From assembly GCA_965119715.1 (NCBI GenBank), contig OZ221969.1, positions 1-64,000 of the forward strand: DNA of 64,000 nt, written 5' to 3'. The position numbers and the translations under genes were made by a program. The DNA is from JASBYZ01 sp029983705 (lineage in GTDB: Bacteria > Actinomycetota > Coriobacteriia > Coriobacteriales > JAEZZM01). Numbering within the stretch: the first letter of the stretch is position 1; each line of letters opens with the position of its first letter. This document shows positions 17,135-26,131 of this stretch, in pieces. Below the pieces are notes generated by a model. That model was not told the DNA's origin. It saw only the letters and a program-made list of their open reading frames with translations, and made no database searches.

Positions 17135-17916
17135 TATAAGTTCTCTAACTCTTTAAGTTCCTCAGCCTCTTTAATTTGTTGAGCCTTGATACGACGAGCA
17201 AGTGCAACACGAGCTATAAGCAGTGATACTTCATACAGCATAAGCATTGCCGCAAACATAAATGCCATCGTAACAGGTGAGGCATCTGGGGTAACCATAG
17301 CGCAGATAACCATAAGCGCAATGTATACCACACGCCAGTTTTCTCTAAAGTACTTGTATGGAACTACATTAAATATGATGAGATAAAAAACAATCAAAGG
17401 TAATTCAAAAGCAATTCCAAATGCAATCTCAAATAACAAAATGATTCTAATGTAGTTTTCTGCATCAGGAATAATCTTACCAATCGCATCTGATTGTGAA
17501 GTTAACCATTGAAAGGCTGGATCTAAAATAACAAAGTAGCAAAATATTGTGCCGATAATAAATAAGGCGGTACCAATAGCAGTAGTTGGAACAACCCACT
17601 TTCTCTCATTTGGCTTAAGTGCTGGTAAGAAAAAGGCTAAAATCTGCCAAATAATTAAGGGTGAACATACGATTACTGCAGAATATATTGCAACCTTAAA
17701 GCGCAAGGTAAAACCGCCTAAAGCGGTAAGTACTGCAAAATCTGCGCCCTCTGGTAAATAATCTCTAATAGGGTATTTCAAAATCTCAATAATGGTAGGA
17801 GTTGCAACATACATAACGCAGGCAGCAATTACAACGCTTACCACAATGATCATAAGGCGGCGTCTAAGCTCACCTAAATGATCCATCAAAGGCATACGGG
17901 CAGGTCCTATTGGCAT
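17134..17916 (-). CDS. tatC: twin-arginine translocase subunit TatC
   Basis: A 260-aa membrane protein with six predicted helices. The N-terminal MPLMDHLGELRRRLMIIVV holds the conserved Glu/Arg patch that receives the twin-arginine signal. FxxKPNE-like ALKPNERKW and the FELPLIVFYL segment near residue 175 are typical. A short charged C-terminal tail follows. It exports folded proteins together with the TatA/B protein whose gene it overlaps by one base. Confidence 0.94.
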   Translation of the reverse strand: MPIGPARMPLMDHLGELRRRLMIIVVSVVIAACVMYVATPTIIEILKYPIRDYLPEGADFAVLTALGGFTLRFKVAIYSAVIVCSPLIIWQILAFFLPALKPNERKWVVPTTAIGTALFIIGTIFCYFVILDPAFQWLTSQSDAIGKIIPDAENYIRIILLFEIAFGIAFELPLIVFYLIIFNVVPYKYFRENWRVVYIALMVICAMVTPDASPVTMAFMFAAMLMLYEVSLLIARVALARRIKAQQIKEAEELKELENL

Positions 17917-18410
17917 TAGTTATCCTCCCCGCTCTCAGCTTGTGATTTATCTTGCTTTGCCTTCTCTCGTTCAGCTTTTTCACGGGCTAAGCGAGCCTTC
18001 TTTTGCGCAAAGGTTTCACCCTTAACTTCTTGCTTTTCAACTGTCTTTGAATCCTTAGAAGGACCGGCGCTTGTCTCGCTTGAGCTTTGAGCTGCTTCAG
18101 TCTTAGTCTCAGTATCCACACTCTTAGACTCATCAGAGCTGGTTGCCTTGGCGCCCTCGCCCTTTTCTTTCTTGCCTTCCCCCGTAAATTCTTTGAAGAT
18201 ACCAGAAATAGAGTCACTTAAAGGCTCATCATCCCCACTAGGGTCATACACCTCTTGTCTTACTACCTTATTCATTTCTTCTTGAGCGTGTCTAAACTGC
18301 CTAATACCTCGACCTATAGTTCTTCCCATTTGAGGAAGCTTGTCTGGTCCAAATATTAGAAACCCAAAGAGCAATATAATTACAAGCTCTGTTCCGCCAA
18401 TTCCTAACAC
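17916..18410 (-). CDS. Sec-independent translocase TatA/TatB-type subunit
   Basis: A 164-aa protein. An N-terminal transmembrane helix (TELVIILLFGFLIFGPDKLP) is followed by an amphipathic helix GRTIGRGIRQFRHAQEEMNK. The long Glu/Lys/Ser-rich, probably disordered tail is longer than E. coli TatA, so TatB or a dual TatA/B role is possible. It is translationally coupled to tatC (overlap of one base), and the two presumably form the Tat translocase with any further TatA encoded elsewhere. Confidence 0.88.
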   Translation of the reverse strand: MLGIGGTELVIILLFGFLIFGPDKLPQMGRTIGRGIRQFRHAQEEMNKVVRQEVYDPSGDDEPLSDSISGIFKEFTGEGKKEKGEGAKATSSDESKSVDTETKTEAAQSSSETSAGPSKDSKTVEKQEVKGETFAQKKARLAREKAEREKAKQDKSQAESGEDN

Positions 18411-18436
18411 TAGGGGATCCCTTTCTTAAAGCGTTC

Positions 18437-18760
18437 TTAGGCCTCGCGCTTAACGTCGAGTTCTTTATCAACGCCTAACATTTCAAATACACGTAAAATG
18501 TTTGAATGTGGGCAAATTACGTGCAGTGTTTTGCCTGCATCTTTTGCTTGATGAGCTCCACCCATTAATACACCAATGCCGGTTGAATCAATGTAGGGAG
18601 CATTAGTCATATCAATATAGATATCACGAGCTGAGCTATTTTCAAAAAGCTCTTTTAGAGCATCGCGTAAGCTGTCTGCATTTGAAACGTCAATCTCGCC
18701 GGTAACATTAATGGTGCATGCCTCAGCATTGCAACTATTGGTGATCTCTAAATCCATCAT
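18437..18760 (-). CDS. STAS-domain anti-sigma factor antagonist
   Basis: A 107-aa single STAS domain. The conserved phosphorylatable-serine loop is NAPYIDSTGIGVLMGG near residue 58. Proteins of this kind bind an anti-sigma kinase when unphosphorylated and release a sigma factor. No anti-sigma kinase, phosphatase or sigma gene is in the window, so the partner is unknown. ATG at 18760 has GGAG just ahead. It is in the same direction as tatA/B and 12 nt downstream of the TPR gene, which suggests one transcript. Confidence 0.85.
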   Translation of the reverse strand: MMDLEITNSCNAEACTINVTGEIDVSNADSLRDALKELFENSSARDIYIDMTNAPYIDSTGIGVLMGGAHQAKDAGKTLHVICPHSNILRVFEMLGVDKELDVKREA

Positions 18761-18772
18761 TAGCTCCTATTA

Positions 18773-19513
18773 CTATTTAGTGCTTGTGGTATTAGCACTG
18801 GCACTTGTCTCATTGCTTTTTTCAAGAGCTTCAAGTCTTGACTCTGCGTACAACTTAACGCGAGAATTATCTTCCTTATTAACCTCAATCGCCTTCTTAT
18901 AGGCGCTCTTGGCTTCATCAGCCCTACCTTCAGTCTCATACACCATGCCAAGATTTGCCCAAGCAGATGCAAAGTCAGGGCTCTTTTTGGTGAGCTCTTC
19001 TAAACCTTTTAGAGCTTCATCACTTTTGCCGGCATAAAAGAGGGAAAGATTTTTATCAACCGTAACGGTATCAGAAGGAGAAATTCCAAGTAGCTTATCA
19101 TAGGTTTCTGCTGCGGTAGAAAATACCTGTTGCATATGACCTAAGGTTGCCTGATCTTTAGCAAAAGGCATAAGTTGAATGCCCCAGTTAAAGTACAAAC
19201 TTGATAAGTCATTTAAGAGCGCTACGTTATCAGGCTTCTCTTCGAGTCTCTTTTTAAGAGCATCTGCTGCAGGTCTAAACACATTATCCACATCTTGTGC
19301 TGACTGAGGAGTCTGGTTTTCTGCCTCTGCACTCTGAGAAGTCTCTTCACTTTGCTTTTGAGCAGACTCTTCTTTAGCAGGTGCAAACAATGCTGATAAA
19401 GAAGGTAGCATCAAGGTTATAACTAAGATAGCTGCAAAAACAACAATAACAACCTTCATAAAAGGTGTTGTGCGTTCACTTTTATTAGTAGATTTCACTC
19501 TGTCATACTCCAT
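18773..19513 (-). CDS. membrane-anchored TPR protein
   Basis: A 246-aa protein of unknown specific role. A short basic N-terminus is followed by one transmembrane helix at about 19-40 (MKVVIVVFAAILVITLML). A Glu/Gln/Ser linker leads to tetratricopeptide repeats from about residue 80, including SLFYAGKSDEALKGLEELT and ANLGMVYETEGRADEAKSAY. Such proteins usually scaffold envelope complexes or tether cytochrome and export machinery. It leads, or sits early in, the series TPR-STAS-tatA/B-tatC-hypA-hypB. Confidence 0.75.
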   Translation of the reverse strand: MEYDRVKSTNKSERTTPFMKVVIVVFAAILVITLMLPSLSALFAPAKEESAQKQSEETSQSAEAENQTPQSAQDVDNVFRPAADALKKRLEEKPDNVALLNDLSSLYFNWGIQLMPFAKDQATLGHMQQVFSTAAETYDKLLGISPSDTVTVDKNLSLFYAGKSDEALKGLEELTKKSPDFASAWANLGMVYETEGRADEAKSAYKKAIEVNKEDNSRVKLYAESRLEALEKSNETSASANTTSTK

Positions 19514-19550
19514 TAATAGCTTAATTCTTGCAAAGAATTATATTAGCATG

Positions 19551-20927
19551 TTACAAACGTAGCTTCACTCGTATCACTTCAGCTTCATCATGTGTCTTTT
19601 GTAAATCCACATGAGATCTGAAGGTATGGTCCTCGTATTGAATCTGACCATCAATCATAACCATTCTAATATCTTCTCGCTCAGCCGTGTTCACAATAGC
19701 TGAGTTTGGATAATGGGTTGGAATTTGGTGTGATGAGGCAAGGTCAATGGCGATAATGTCTGCGCGCTTTCCCTCATCTAAGCTTCCCAGCTCATCATCA
19801 ATTCCAAGTGCCTTTGCAGCCTCTATTGTAAACATCTCAATCATGTCTTTAGCTACAAGTAGATCTGGGTTTCCTTTAAGCGAGTTTGCAAGGGCACGCT
19901 GTGAGAGCATACCAAACTTCATCTCTTCAAAGGTGTCAATACCATCTGATGCAGCAGCTGAATCTGTGCCCAAGGCTACCGTAAGGCCAGCACGTCTATA
20001 TGCCATAATTGGAGCGATTCCCATAGAGAGCTTAGCTGTTGAGACAGGGCAAACAACAATATTTGCGCCCTTATCCTTAAGGCGATTAATATCGTTTTCA
20101 TCAACGTGTACGCCGTAGATAGCAAGCAGATTATCAACATTTAAAATGCCCCAGTTAGATGCATACTGAACTGGAGATACTCCGGTTGGCATAAGTGCTC
20201 GTGACTGAAGCTGAGAAATTGCTCTGGTGCGCGGATTTCTCGAATCAATTGCAAAAGCAGAGGTACCGTCATGTATAAAAGCATACTCTTCTCGTGAGCC
20301 TGCTAAATACATTGCTACACGAGAGCCATCACTTCCGTATTCTGAGAGCTTTTTGAGCATCTCTGGGTGACAGGTATATAAAGGAGCTGCAGCTAGGCCA
20401 AAATAAAAGCGAGTCGAATCGCACTCTGCTTCCCACTTTTTAATAGTCGCAAGCGCTGCCTCATATTGACTCTCAACATGATCTGATGCTGTTGCACCAA
20501 CCTCGCGATAAATTACTGCCCTCATGCCAAGCTCTTGGAGCGCTTTAACTGATGCGCCTGTTTTGGTGATATCTGCAACAGTGGTTACACCAGATGAAAG
20601 TGCCTCATATGCACCAAGACGGGCTGAAGTTTGCCACTCTTCTTGACTTAAATACTGAGCCTTAGCCGTAACGTATGCTTTCCAAGGAGCATAGGGAACA
20701 TCATTTAATAGACCACGCATAACCGTCATTTCAAGCTTGGTATGCGCATTAATAAAGCCTGGCATAAGCGCTGCGAGACCAAGGTCTTTGAGCTCCTCAT
20801 GTGGATAGCGCTCAATTAAATCTTGTGCCTGCCCTACCTCTTTAATGCGGCCATCTTGCACAAGTACCGCACCATCTTCAATGTGCGGGCTTGTAATGGG
20901 CAAGACATATCGAGCTCTAATTAGCAT
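19551..20927 (-). CDS. amidohydrolase of the MTA/SAH deaminase-SsnA group, altered metal motif
   Basis: A 458-aa TIM-barrel amidohydrolase in the same family as methylthioadenosine/S-adenosylhomocysteine deaminases and aminodeoxyfutalosine deaminase. The usual HxH after strand 1 reads NAHTKLEMTVMRG, with Lys in place of the second His. The HVDEND and ALGTDSAAASDGIDTFEEM segments are kept. This could change the metal site or activity. It sits 17 nt downstream of menG/ubiE, so a role in menaquinone (futalosine route) or nucleoside deamination is possible but unproven. Confidence 0.75.
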   Translation of the reverse strand: MLIRARYVLPITSPHIEDGAVLVQDGRIKEVGQAQDLIERYPHEELKDLGLAALMPGFINAHTKLEMTVMRGLLNDVPYAPWKAYVTAKAQYLSQEEWQTSARLGAYEALSSGVTTVADITKTGASVKALQELGMRAVIYREVGATASDHVESQYEAALATIKKWEAECDSTRFYFGLAAAPLYTCHPEMLKKLSEYGSDGSRVAMYLAGSREEYAFIHDGTSAFAIDSRNPRTRAISQLQSRALMPTGVSPVQYASNWGILNVDNLLAIYGVHVDENDINRLKDKGANIVVCPVSTAKLSMGIAPIMAYRRAGLTVALGTDSAAASDGIDTFEEMKFGMLSQRALANSLKGNPDLLVAKDMIEMFTIEAAKALGIDDELGSLDEGKRADIIAIDLASSHQIPTHYPNSAIVNTAEREDIRMVMIDGQIQYEDHTFRSHVDLQKTHDEAEVIRVKLRL

Positions 20928-20944
20928 AGCCTCGTGCCTCTTTT

Positions 20945-21646
20945 CTATTTTTCTGCAACGTACATACTTACCACGCCAAAGGTAATTGACTCATATTTAA
21001 CATGGCTAAATCCACAATCAAGAAGTTCTTGCTTAATAATTTCTTGATCTGGAAAGGCCTTGATTGACTCTTTAAAGTAGTCAAAGCCTTCTTGCTTATG
21101 GGTTAAAAGCCTCCCTAGAGTTGGGATAGCCTTATCAAGATAGACATTATAAAAAGCTCGTATGGGTGCTACATCTGGTTTAGAAAACTCTAAAATGATG
21201 TATCTGCCGCCATCACAAAGTACTCTGCAAGCCTCAGACATTGCCTTTTTTCTATCATCAAAGTTTCTAATGCCGTAGGCAACCGTTACTAAATCAAAAC
21301 TCTTATCGGCATACGGAAGTTCAGTTGCATCCTCTACCTCAAAGTCCATCGAAACGCCCAAAGACTCACCAAGCTCATAGCGCTTTTGAGCCTCATCAAG
21401 CATCTCAGCACAAAAATCTGTGAGCAGGATATGTTCTGGCCTCGAGCGACGAGCAATGTAGAAGGCAACGTCTCCGGTACCCGCTGCACAGTCAAGCATA
21501 TTGTGCACCACTTTTTTATCGGCCTCCGCGGCCACACGTTTTAACCAGGACTTATACCTGCCCATACTTGATATGTCATTAAAGCGTTCGTACTGTGGTG
21601 CAATTTCAGAAAAAATATCACAGACCATTTGTGATTTAGTGCTCAT
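20945..21646 (-). CDS. demethylmenaquinone methyltransferase (MenG/UbiE)
   Basis: A 233-aa SAM-dependent methyltransferase. Motif I is MLDCAAGTGDVAFYIA near residue 47, with the UbiE signatures YERFNDISSMGRYKSWLKR, GIRNFDDRKKAMSEACRVL and ILEFSKPDVAPIRAFYNVY. It adds the final methyl group to demethylmenaquinone, which fits an organism with menaquinone-based anaerobic electron transport such as fumarate or enoyl-CoA reduction. It overlaps the upstream aminotransferase by 11 nt and precedes the amidohydrolase. Confidence 0.92.
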   Translation of the reverse strand: MSTKSQMVCDIFSEIAPQYERFNDISSMGRYKSWLKRVAAEADKKVVHNMLDCAAGTGDVAFYIARRSRPEHILLTDFCAEMLDEAQKRYELGESLGVSMDFEVEDATELPYADKSFDLVTVAYGIRNFDDRKKAMSEACRVLCDGGRYIILEFSKPDVAPIRAFYNVYLDKAIPTLGRLLTHKQEGFDYFKESIKAFPDQEIIKQELLDCGFSHVKYESITFGVVSMYVAEK

Positions 21647-22922
21647 CTACAGCTTCTGCCTTTCTAGCTGATAAATACTTAACGCAGCAGGTAATAACCT
21701 CAAGCGCACTTTCTAACTCATCCAAACTTGGATAAGATGGACAAATTCTTACGTGAGAATTATGAGGGTCTTTTCCGTATGGATAGCTTGAACCTGCAGA
21801 TGTTAAAATAACTCCAAGATTTTTACAGAGTTCAACAAGCTCTATTGCTATTGGCTCTTTGGTGTAAAGCGATACAAAGTATCCGCCCTTAGGCTTGTTC
21901 CACTCAGCAATATCAAGACCATCAAAGCCCTCATGAAAAGCCTTGTCCACGAGGTCAAATTTTGGCGATAAGAAGCTTGCTTGCTTTTTCATGTGAGCTT
22001 TGACGCCATCAATGTCCTTAAAAAATCTCACGTGTCTTAACATATTAACTTTATCGTAGCTAATTGTGTGTGCCTTCATGAGTTCAATTTGGCTTGCCAT
22101 GTTTTTCTCAGAACACGCAAAGGCAGAAACGCCTGCTCCAGGAACCGTCATCTTAGAGGTTGAAGCATACAAATACACTAAGTCCTCATTGCCATACTCT
22201 TTTGCAAGAGGTAAGAGCGCTAATACCTTATCAGGGCTTTCTGGATAGAGGTCATGAACTGCATAAGCATTATCGCAATAGATTCTAAAATCTTTTGCTT
22301 GAGGCTTGAGTGCTACAAGTCTTCTCATGGTCTCATCAGAAAAACTTACACCACTTGGATTAGAGTACTTTGGAACAATCCAAATACCCTTTACGTTTTC
22401 ATCCTCAACAGCTTTTTCAACCTGATCCATGTCTGGGCCTTTATCAGTCATAGGTATGTATACCAGCTCATAGCCCAAGTTTTCAGCTATCTTAAAATGC
22501 CTGTCATAGCCAGGAGCTGGACATAAAAACTTGCGGTGAGGATTACTAAATTGAGGCTTTTCTCCAAGCACCCCAAAGATAAGCGCACGACACAACATGT
22601 CATACTCTAATATGAGTGAGGAGCTTCCGCCCACAAACACCTCTTCTGGCTCAACCTCTAGGAGTTGGGCAAAAAAGTTTATAGCACTTGGGATACCTCT
22701 CAGGGCACCATAGTTCAGGCTGTCTACTCCCTCATCGCTAAAATCTGACTGGGAATTTAAGACGTCAAACAGCTCTTTTGAGCTTGCAACCTGCTCAACT
22801 GAGGGCTTGCCTCTTGCCATATTTAGCTTCAGGTTTTTGGCGCGATAAAAAGCGAGCCTATCTTCAAGCTCGCTTATCTCTGTTTTAAGTTGTTTTTCAC
22901 TTAAGGTTTGATAATAGCTCAT
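21636..22922 (-). CDS. aspartate aminotransferase, subgroup Ic-like PLP enzyme
   Basis: A 428-aa fold-type I aminotransferase of the subgroup Ic found mainly in actinobacteria. LNMARGKPSVEQVASSKELF at the start, GGSSSLILEYDML, IWIVPKYSNPSGVSFS and the PLP-lysine motif YASTSKMTVPGAG near residue 256 support this. It most likely transfers the amino group between aspartate and 2-oxoglutarate. AGGAATCAAGT precedes the ATG. It is the first gene of the series leading to menG and the amidohydrolase. Confidence 0.88.
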   Translation of the reverse strand: MSYYQTLSEKQLKTEISELEDRLAFYRAKNLKLNMARGKPSVEQVASSKELFDVLNSQSDFSDEGVDSLNYGALRGIPSAINFFAQLLEVEPEEVFVGGSSSLILEYDMLCRALIFGVLGEKPQFSNPHRKFLCPAPGYDRHFKIAENLGYELVYIPMTDKGPDMDQVEKAVEDENVKGIWIVPKYSNPSGVSFSDETMRRLVALKPQAKDFRIYCDNAYAVHDLYPESPDKVLALLPLAKEYGNEDLVYLYASTSKMTVPGAGVSAFACSEKNMASQIELMKAHTISYDKVNMLRHVRFFKDIDGVKAHMKKQASFLSPKFDLVDKAFHEGFDGLDIAEWNKPKGGYFVSLYTKEPIAIELVELCKNLGVILTSAGSSYPYGKDPHNSHVRICPSYPSLDELESALEVITCCVKYLSARKAEAVDEH

Positions 22923-22978
22923 ACTTGATTCCTATAAACTAAAACGAAAAATATTAGTTTATAGATTATCACGCAATG

Positions 22979-23806
22979 CTAAGAGAATCTGCCCTCAACA
23001 TAATCAGCGGTTCTTTGATCTTGCGGATTATTGAAAATCTTATCAGTTTCTGCATATTCAATTAATGCTGAAGGGCGCTCCATACTCTCACGTAAGAAGA
23101 AAGCTGTTTTCTCAGACACGCGCTGTGCTTGTTGCATGTTGTGGGTAACAACTACAACCGTTACGTATTTAGAGATATCAATCATGGTTTGCTCAATTTG
23201 CTGAGAAGAGATTGGGTCAAGTGCTGAGCATGGCTCATCCATCAAGATAACCTCTGGAGAGGTAGCAAGTGCACGAGCAATGCAGAGACGCTGTTGCTGA
23301 CCACCTGAAAGGTCAAAGGCATGCTTATCTAGGTCATCTTTTACCTCATCCCAAAGTGCTGAGCGCTTAAGTGAGGTCTCTACAATCTCTGCAAGCACCT
23401 CTTTATCATTAATGCCTTGAACTTTTGGACCATAGGTTAGGTTGTCATAAATTGACATTGGAAATGGGTTTGGTCTTTGAAATACCTGACCTACGCGCTG
23501 GCGCAAGAGTACCTTGTCATAGTCAGCGCTATTGATGTTTTCACCATCGAGATAAATCTCTCCGCCAACCGTTACGTTGCCAAGCTCATCATTCATCCTG
23601 TTTAGACAGCGCAAAATAGTTGACTTACCACAACCAGAAGGACCAATTAAGGCAACTACGGTCTTAGGTTTAATGTCAAAACTAACTCCCGCAATAGCAG
23701 TGTGATTACCATAGGTAACAGAAACATCGCGCAGTTTAAACTCTCCAGCCATCTCTTGGCTTGGGGTGATTATCTTTTTTTCACTTATGCTTTCTTGAGT
23801 GCTCAA
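22979..23806 (-). CDS. pstB: phosphate ABC transporter ATP-binding protein
   Basis: A 275-aa ABC ATPase. Walker A is IGPSGCGKSTILRCLNRMND near residue 54, the signature LSGGQQQRLCIARALA, and Walker B VILMDEPCSALDPI. RCLNRMND and QRPNPFPMSIYDN are diagnostic for PstB. TTG at 23806 was chosen as start because AAGGAACAATC precedes it with correct spacing; the TTG five codons earlier overlaps that site. It stands alone: no pstS, pstC, pstA or phoU adjoins it. It is divergent from a PhoB/PhoR-like pair with possible Pho-box repeats between. Confidence 0.93.
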   Translation of the reverse strand: MSTQESISEKKIITPSQEMAGEFKLRDVSVTYGNHTAIAGVSFDIKPKTVVALIGPSGCGKSTILRCLNRMNDELGNVTVGGEIYLDGENINSADYDKVLLRQRVGQVFQRPNPFPMSIYDNLTYGPKVQGINDKEVLAEIVETSLKRSALWDEVKDDLDKHAFDLSGGQQQRLCIARALATSPEVILMDEPCSALDPISSQQIEQTMIDISKYVTVVVVTHNMQQAQRVSEKTAFFLRESMERPSALIEYAETDKIFNNPQDQRTADYVEGRFS

Positions 23807-23899
23807 GATTGTTCCTTCCAATAAGAAATACTCATATAGCTATAGTACCAATTACGGGTATAGTATCTACAATTATATTTTTGAAATTCGTTTCATTAC

Positions 23900-23959
23900 T
23901 GTGAACTTATCGCATTTGACGTTACATGTTTGTAAATTTTAAGCAAAGTGTAAACTTAT
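23900..23959 (+). promoter_or_regulatory. candidate Pho-box direct repeats between pstB and phoB
   Basis: The 199-nt divergent region holds TGTGAACTTAT (23900-23910), TGTAAATTTTA (23931-23941) and TGTAAACTTAT (23949-23959), direct repeats with 10 of 11 identity between the first and third. Repeats of this sort in the promoter of a PhoB-type gene and pstB are the expected site for phosphate-response control. AAGGAG precedes the phoB ATG at 24006. The binding protein and exact boundaries are inferred. Confidence 0.45.
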
Positions 23960-24005
23960 GAGCGATAATTTAGGGGAAAGTTACAAATTCGTTTAAGGAG
24001 CAGGC

Positions 24006-24776
24006 ATGCCAACCGTTCTAGTTATTGAGGACGACCCAACTATTAGACTAACCATGGAGTTTGCACTCACCAAAGCAAACTACGGAGTATCAACAGCGGC
24101 AGATGGTTCCTCAGGCTTAGATATCGCAAGAAAGATTCACCCAGACCTTATCTTGCTTGACCTCATGCTTCCAGGTATGAGCGGCATTGATGTTGCTAAA
24201 GCCATTAGATTAAATGATAGCGAAACCCCAATTATCATGGTGACCGCCCTTGGCTCTGATGAGGATAAGGTAAGAGGTCTTGACGCGGGTGCAGATGACT
24301 ACATTACCAAACCTTTCTCAACTAAAGAGCTTCTTGCACGTATTCGTGCAAATATGAGAAGAGCAAATAAGCAGATTGAGTCTTCTGCAAATAAGATCTA
24401 CAGCTATGGAGACTTAGAAATAGACACTGGCTCTACCCGCGTAACCGTTAAAGATAAGCCAGTAAAGCTCAGGTCTAAAGAGTATGAACTTCTTGTTGCT
24501 ATGACCTCTCGTCCAGGTGCTCTTGCAAGGCGTGAGTGGCTCGCACGAACTGTCTGGGGTGAAGAGTTTTTATCAACCTCAAGAACTATTGATGTTCACG
24601 TAAGACGCATTAGAAAAGCTATTGAGTCTAACAGTGACTACTTCTACATTCACACCGTTCACGGTATGGGCTACCGTTTTGAGCCAGTACTTCAAACTGA
24701 TGGTGACCACCAAATCAAGGCCTCAGAAGCCTACGATTCAATTGATGCAGACGATTATATCGTTGACGATAAATAA
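24006..24776 (+). CDS. PhoB-like winged-helix response regulator
   Basis: A 256-aa response regulator. The receiver domain has the acidic EDDP pair near residue 8, the phospho-Asp in PDLILLDLMLPGMSG and the lysine in YITKPFSTKELLARI. The OmpR/PhoB DNA-binding domain follows (SKEYELLVAMTSRPGALARR, VHVRRIRKAIE, IHTVHGMGYRFEP). An acidic Asp-rich tail ends the protein. It is co-transcribed with the histidine kinase 16 nt downstream and divergent from pstB, so a phosphate-starvation role is the best inference, not certain. Confidence 0.88.
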   Translation: MPTVLVIEDDPTIRLTMEFALTKANYGVSTAADGSSGLDIARKIHPDLILLDLMLPGMSGIDVAKAIRLNDSETPIIMVTALGSDEDKVRGLDAGADDYITKPFSTKELLARIRANMRRANKQIESSANKIYSYGDLEIDTGSTRVTVKDKPVKLRSKEYELLVAMTSRPGALARREWLARTVWGEEFLSTSRTIDVHVRRIRKAIESNSDYFYIHTVHGMGYRFEPVLQTDGDHQIKASEAYDSIDADDYIVDDK

Positions 24777-24792
24777 CACTGGAATGTTTTAA

Positions 24793-26100
24793 ATGAACTT
24801 CCCCTCTCTGTCTGATTTACGTGAGCGCTTAAATAATCAGGGTTGGCGTGGTTTTTTAATCATGTCATACCTCCTCGTTATTGCTGTATTTGTGGTGCTT
24901 TGGGTATGGCTTTTAATGGTGCCCCTCCAGCGAAGCTCCATTGAAGAGCAGCGTGCCTCGCTTTCTGCAGTAGCAGCCTCTTCTGCCTACGTTATTGAAA
25001 TTTCAGAAGATGAAGACCCTCAAACCATTGTTGAGCGCATAGCTCAGCATGGCACCCTGCGCATTACCATTATTAGATCTGATGGAAAGGTCTTGGCCGA
25101 CTCCCACTTTGTTCAAGGAGAACTTGATAACCACCTTGAGCGCCCTGAGGTACAAGGTGCACTTAAAAATGGCTATGGCGAGAGCATTCGCTCAAGTGAC
25201 AATGAAAACATCCAGCGTATGTATGTTGCCACTACCTATGATAGGGGTGGCGAGATAGGCGTTATTAGAGTCTCTGAAGAGATGTCTATTTTAAGTGATG
25301 CTGCTAAATCTGCTCAGCGTACCGGTGTAATTTTGCTTATTTTAGGTCTCGTTGCGGTATCAATAGTTGCCTTAACCACCTTAAAGCGTGCTACCAAACC
25401 TGTTGGACACTTAGAGCGTGTGCGCACTGACTTTGTAGCAAATGCATCACATGAGCTTAAAACCCCTGTTGCAGGCATTAGGCTTTTAGCTGAATCTCTA
25501 GAGGTTGCAGCAGAAGATAAAGATTATCCAATTGTTAAAGACTTCTCTAAGCGTTTAAGTGATGAGGCACTCAGACTTCAAACGCTCGTAACTGACCTTC
25601 TTGACCTCTCTCGCTTAGAACAAGGAAGCGGCCAGCGCCCGGGTGAGGTTGATTTACATACAATTATGTCAGCCTCAATTGAATCAAGACGCCCTGCAGC
25701 AACAGAGAAAGGGCTTTTCTTAAAGTTTAACGATAGAACCCCTCAAGGTATTTCTACGCGCGTGAGCATGCCAAGTTCAGATGCAAGCTTAATTATTGAT
25801 AACTTGATAGATAACGCTATTAGATACAGTGAAAAAGGTGGAATTACCGTTAACTTATACTGTGAAAAGCGCAATGCTCTTATCCAAGTTTCTGACACTG
25901 GTATTGGACTGAGCTCCCAAGAGATTCCGCGTATCTTTGAAAGGTTTTATCGCGTGGATGTAGCGCGATCCAGAGAAGCTGGAGGAACAGGGCTGGGACT
26001 TTCTTTGGTAAGACATGCAGTCCTTAAGGCTCACGGAACTATAGAGGTAGACTCCACCCCAGGTGAGGGATCAACCTTTAACGTACGTATCCCTAAATAG
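24793..26100 (+). CDS. PhoR-like sensor histidine kinase
   Basis: A 435-aa membrane kinase. Transmembrane helices at about 23-45 and 177-195 bracket an extracytoplasmic sensor. The H-box is FVANASHELKTPVAGIRLL near residue 220, the N-box LIIDNLIDNAIRYSEKGG, the G1/F boxes VSDTGIGLSSQEIPRIFERF, and G2 GGTGLGLSLVRHAV. It phosphorylates the response regulator encoded just upstream. The same-operon layout and the neighbouring pstB suggest phosphate sensing. Confidence 0.9.
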   Translation: MNFPSLSDLRERLNNQGWRGFLIMSYLLVIAVFVVLWVWLLMVPLQRSSIEEQRASLSAVAASSAYVIEISEDEDPQTIVERIAQHGTLRITIIRSDGKVLADSHFVQGELDNHLERPEVQGALKNGYGESIRSSDNENIQRMYVATTYDRGGEIGVIRVSEEMSILSDAAKSAQRTGVILLILGLVAVSIVALTTLKRATKPVGHLERVRTDFVANASHELKTPVAGIRLLAESLEVAAEDKDYPIVKDFSKRLSDEALRLQTLVTDLLDLSRLEQGSGQRPGEVDLHTIMSASIESRRPAATEKGLFLKFNDRTPQGISTRVSMPSSDASLIIDNLIDNAIRYSEKGGITVNLYCEKRNALIQVSDTGIGLSSQEIPRIFERFYRVDVARSREAGGTGLGLSLVRHAVLKAHGTIEVDSTPGEGSTFNVRIPK

Positions 26101-26131
26101 TACTTCTTAACGATTAAGGAAAATTATATAG

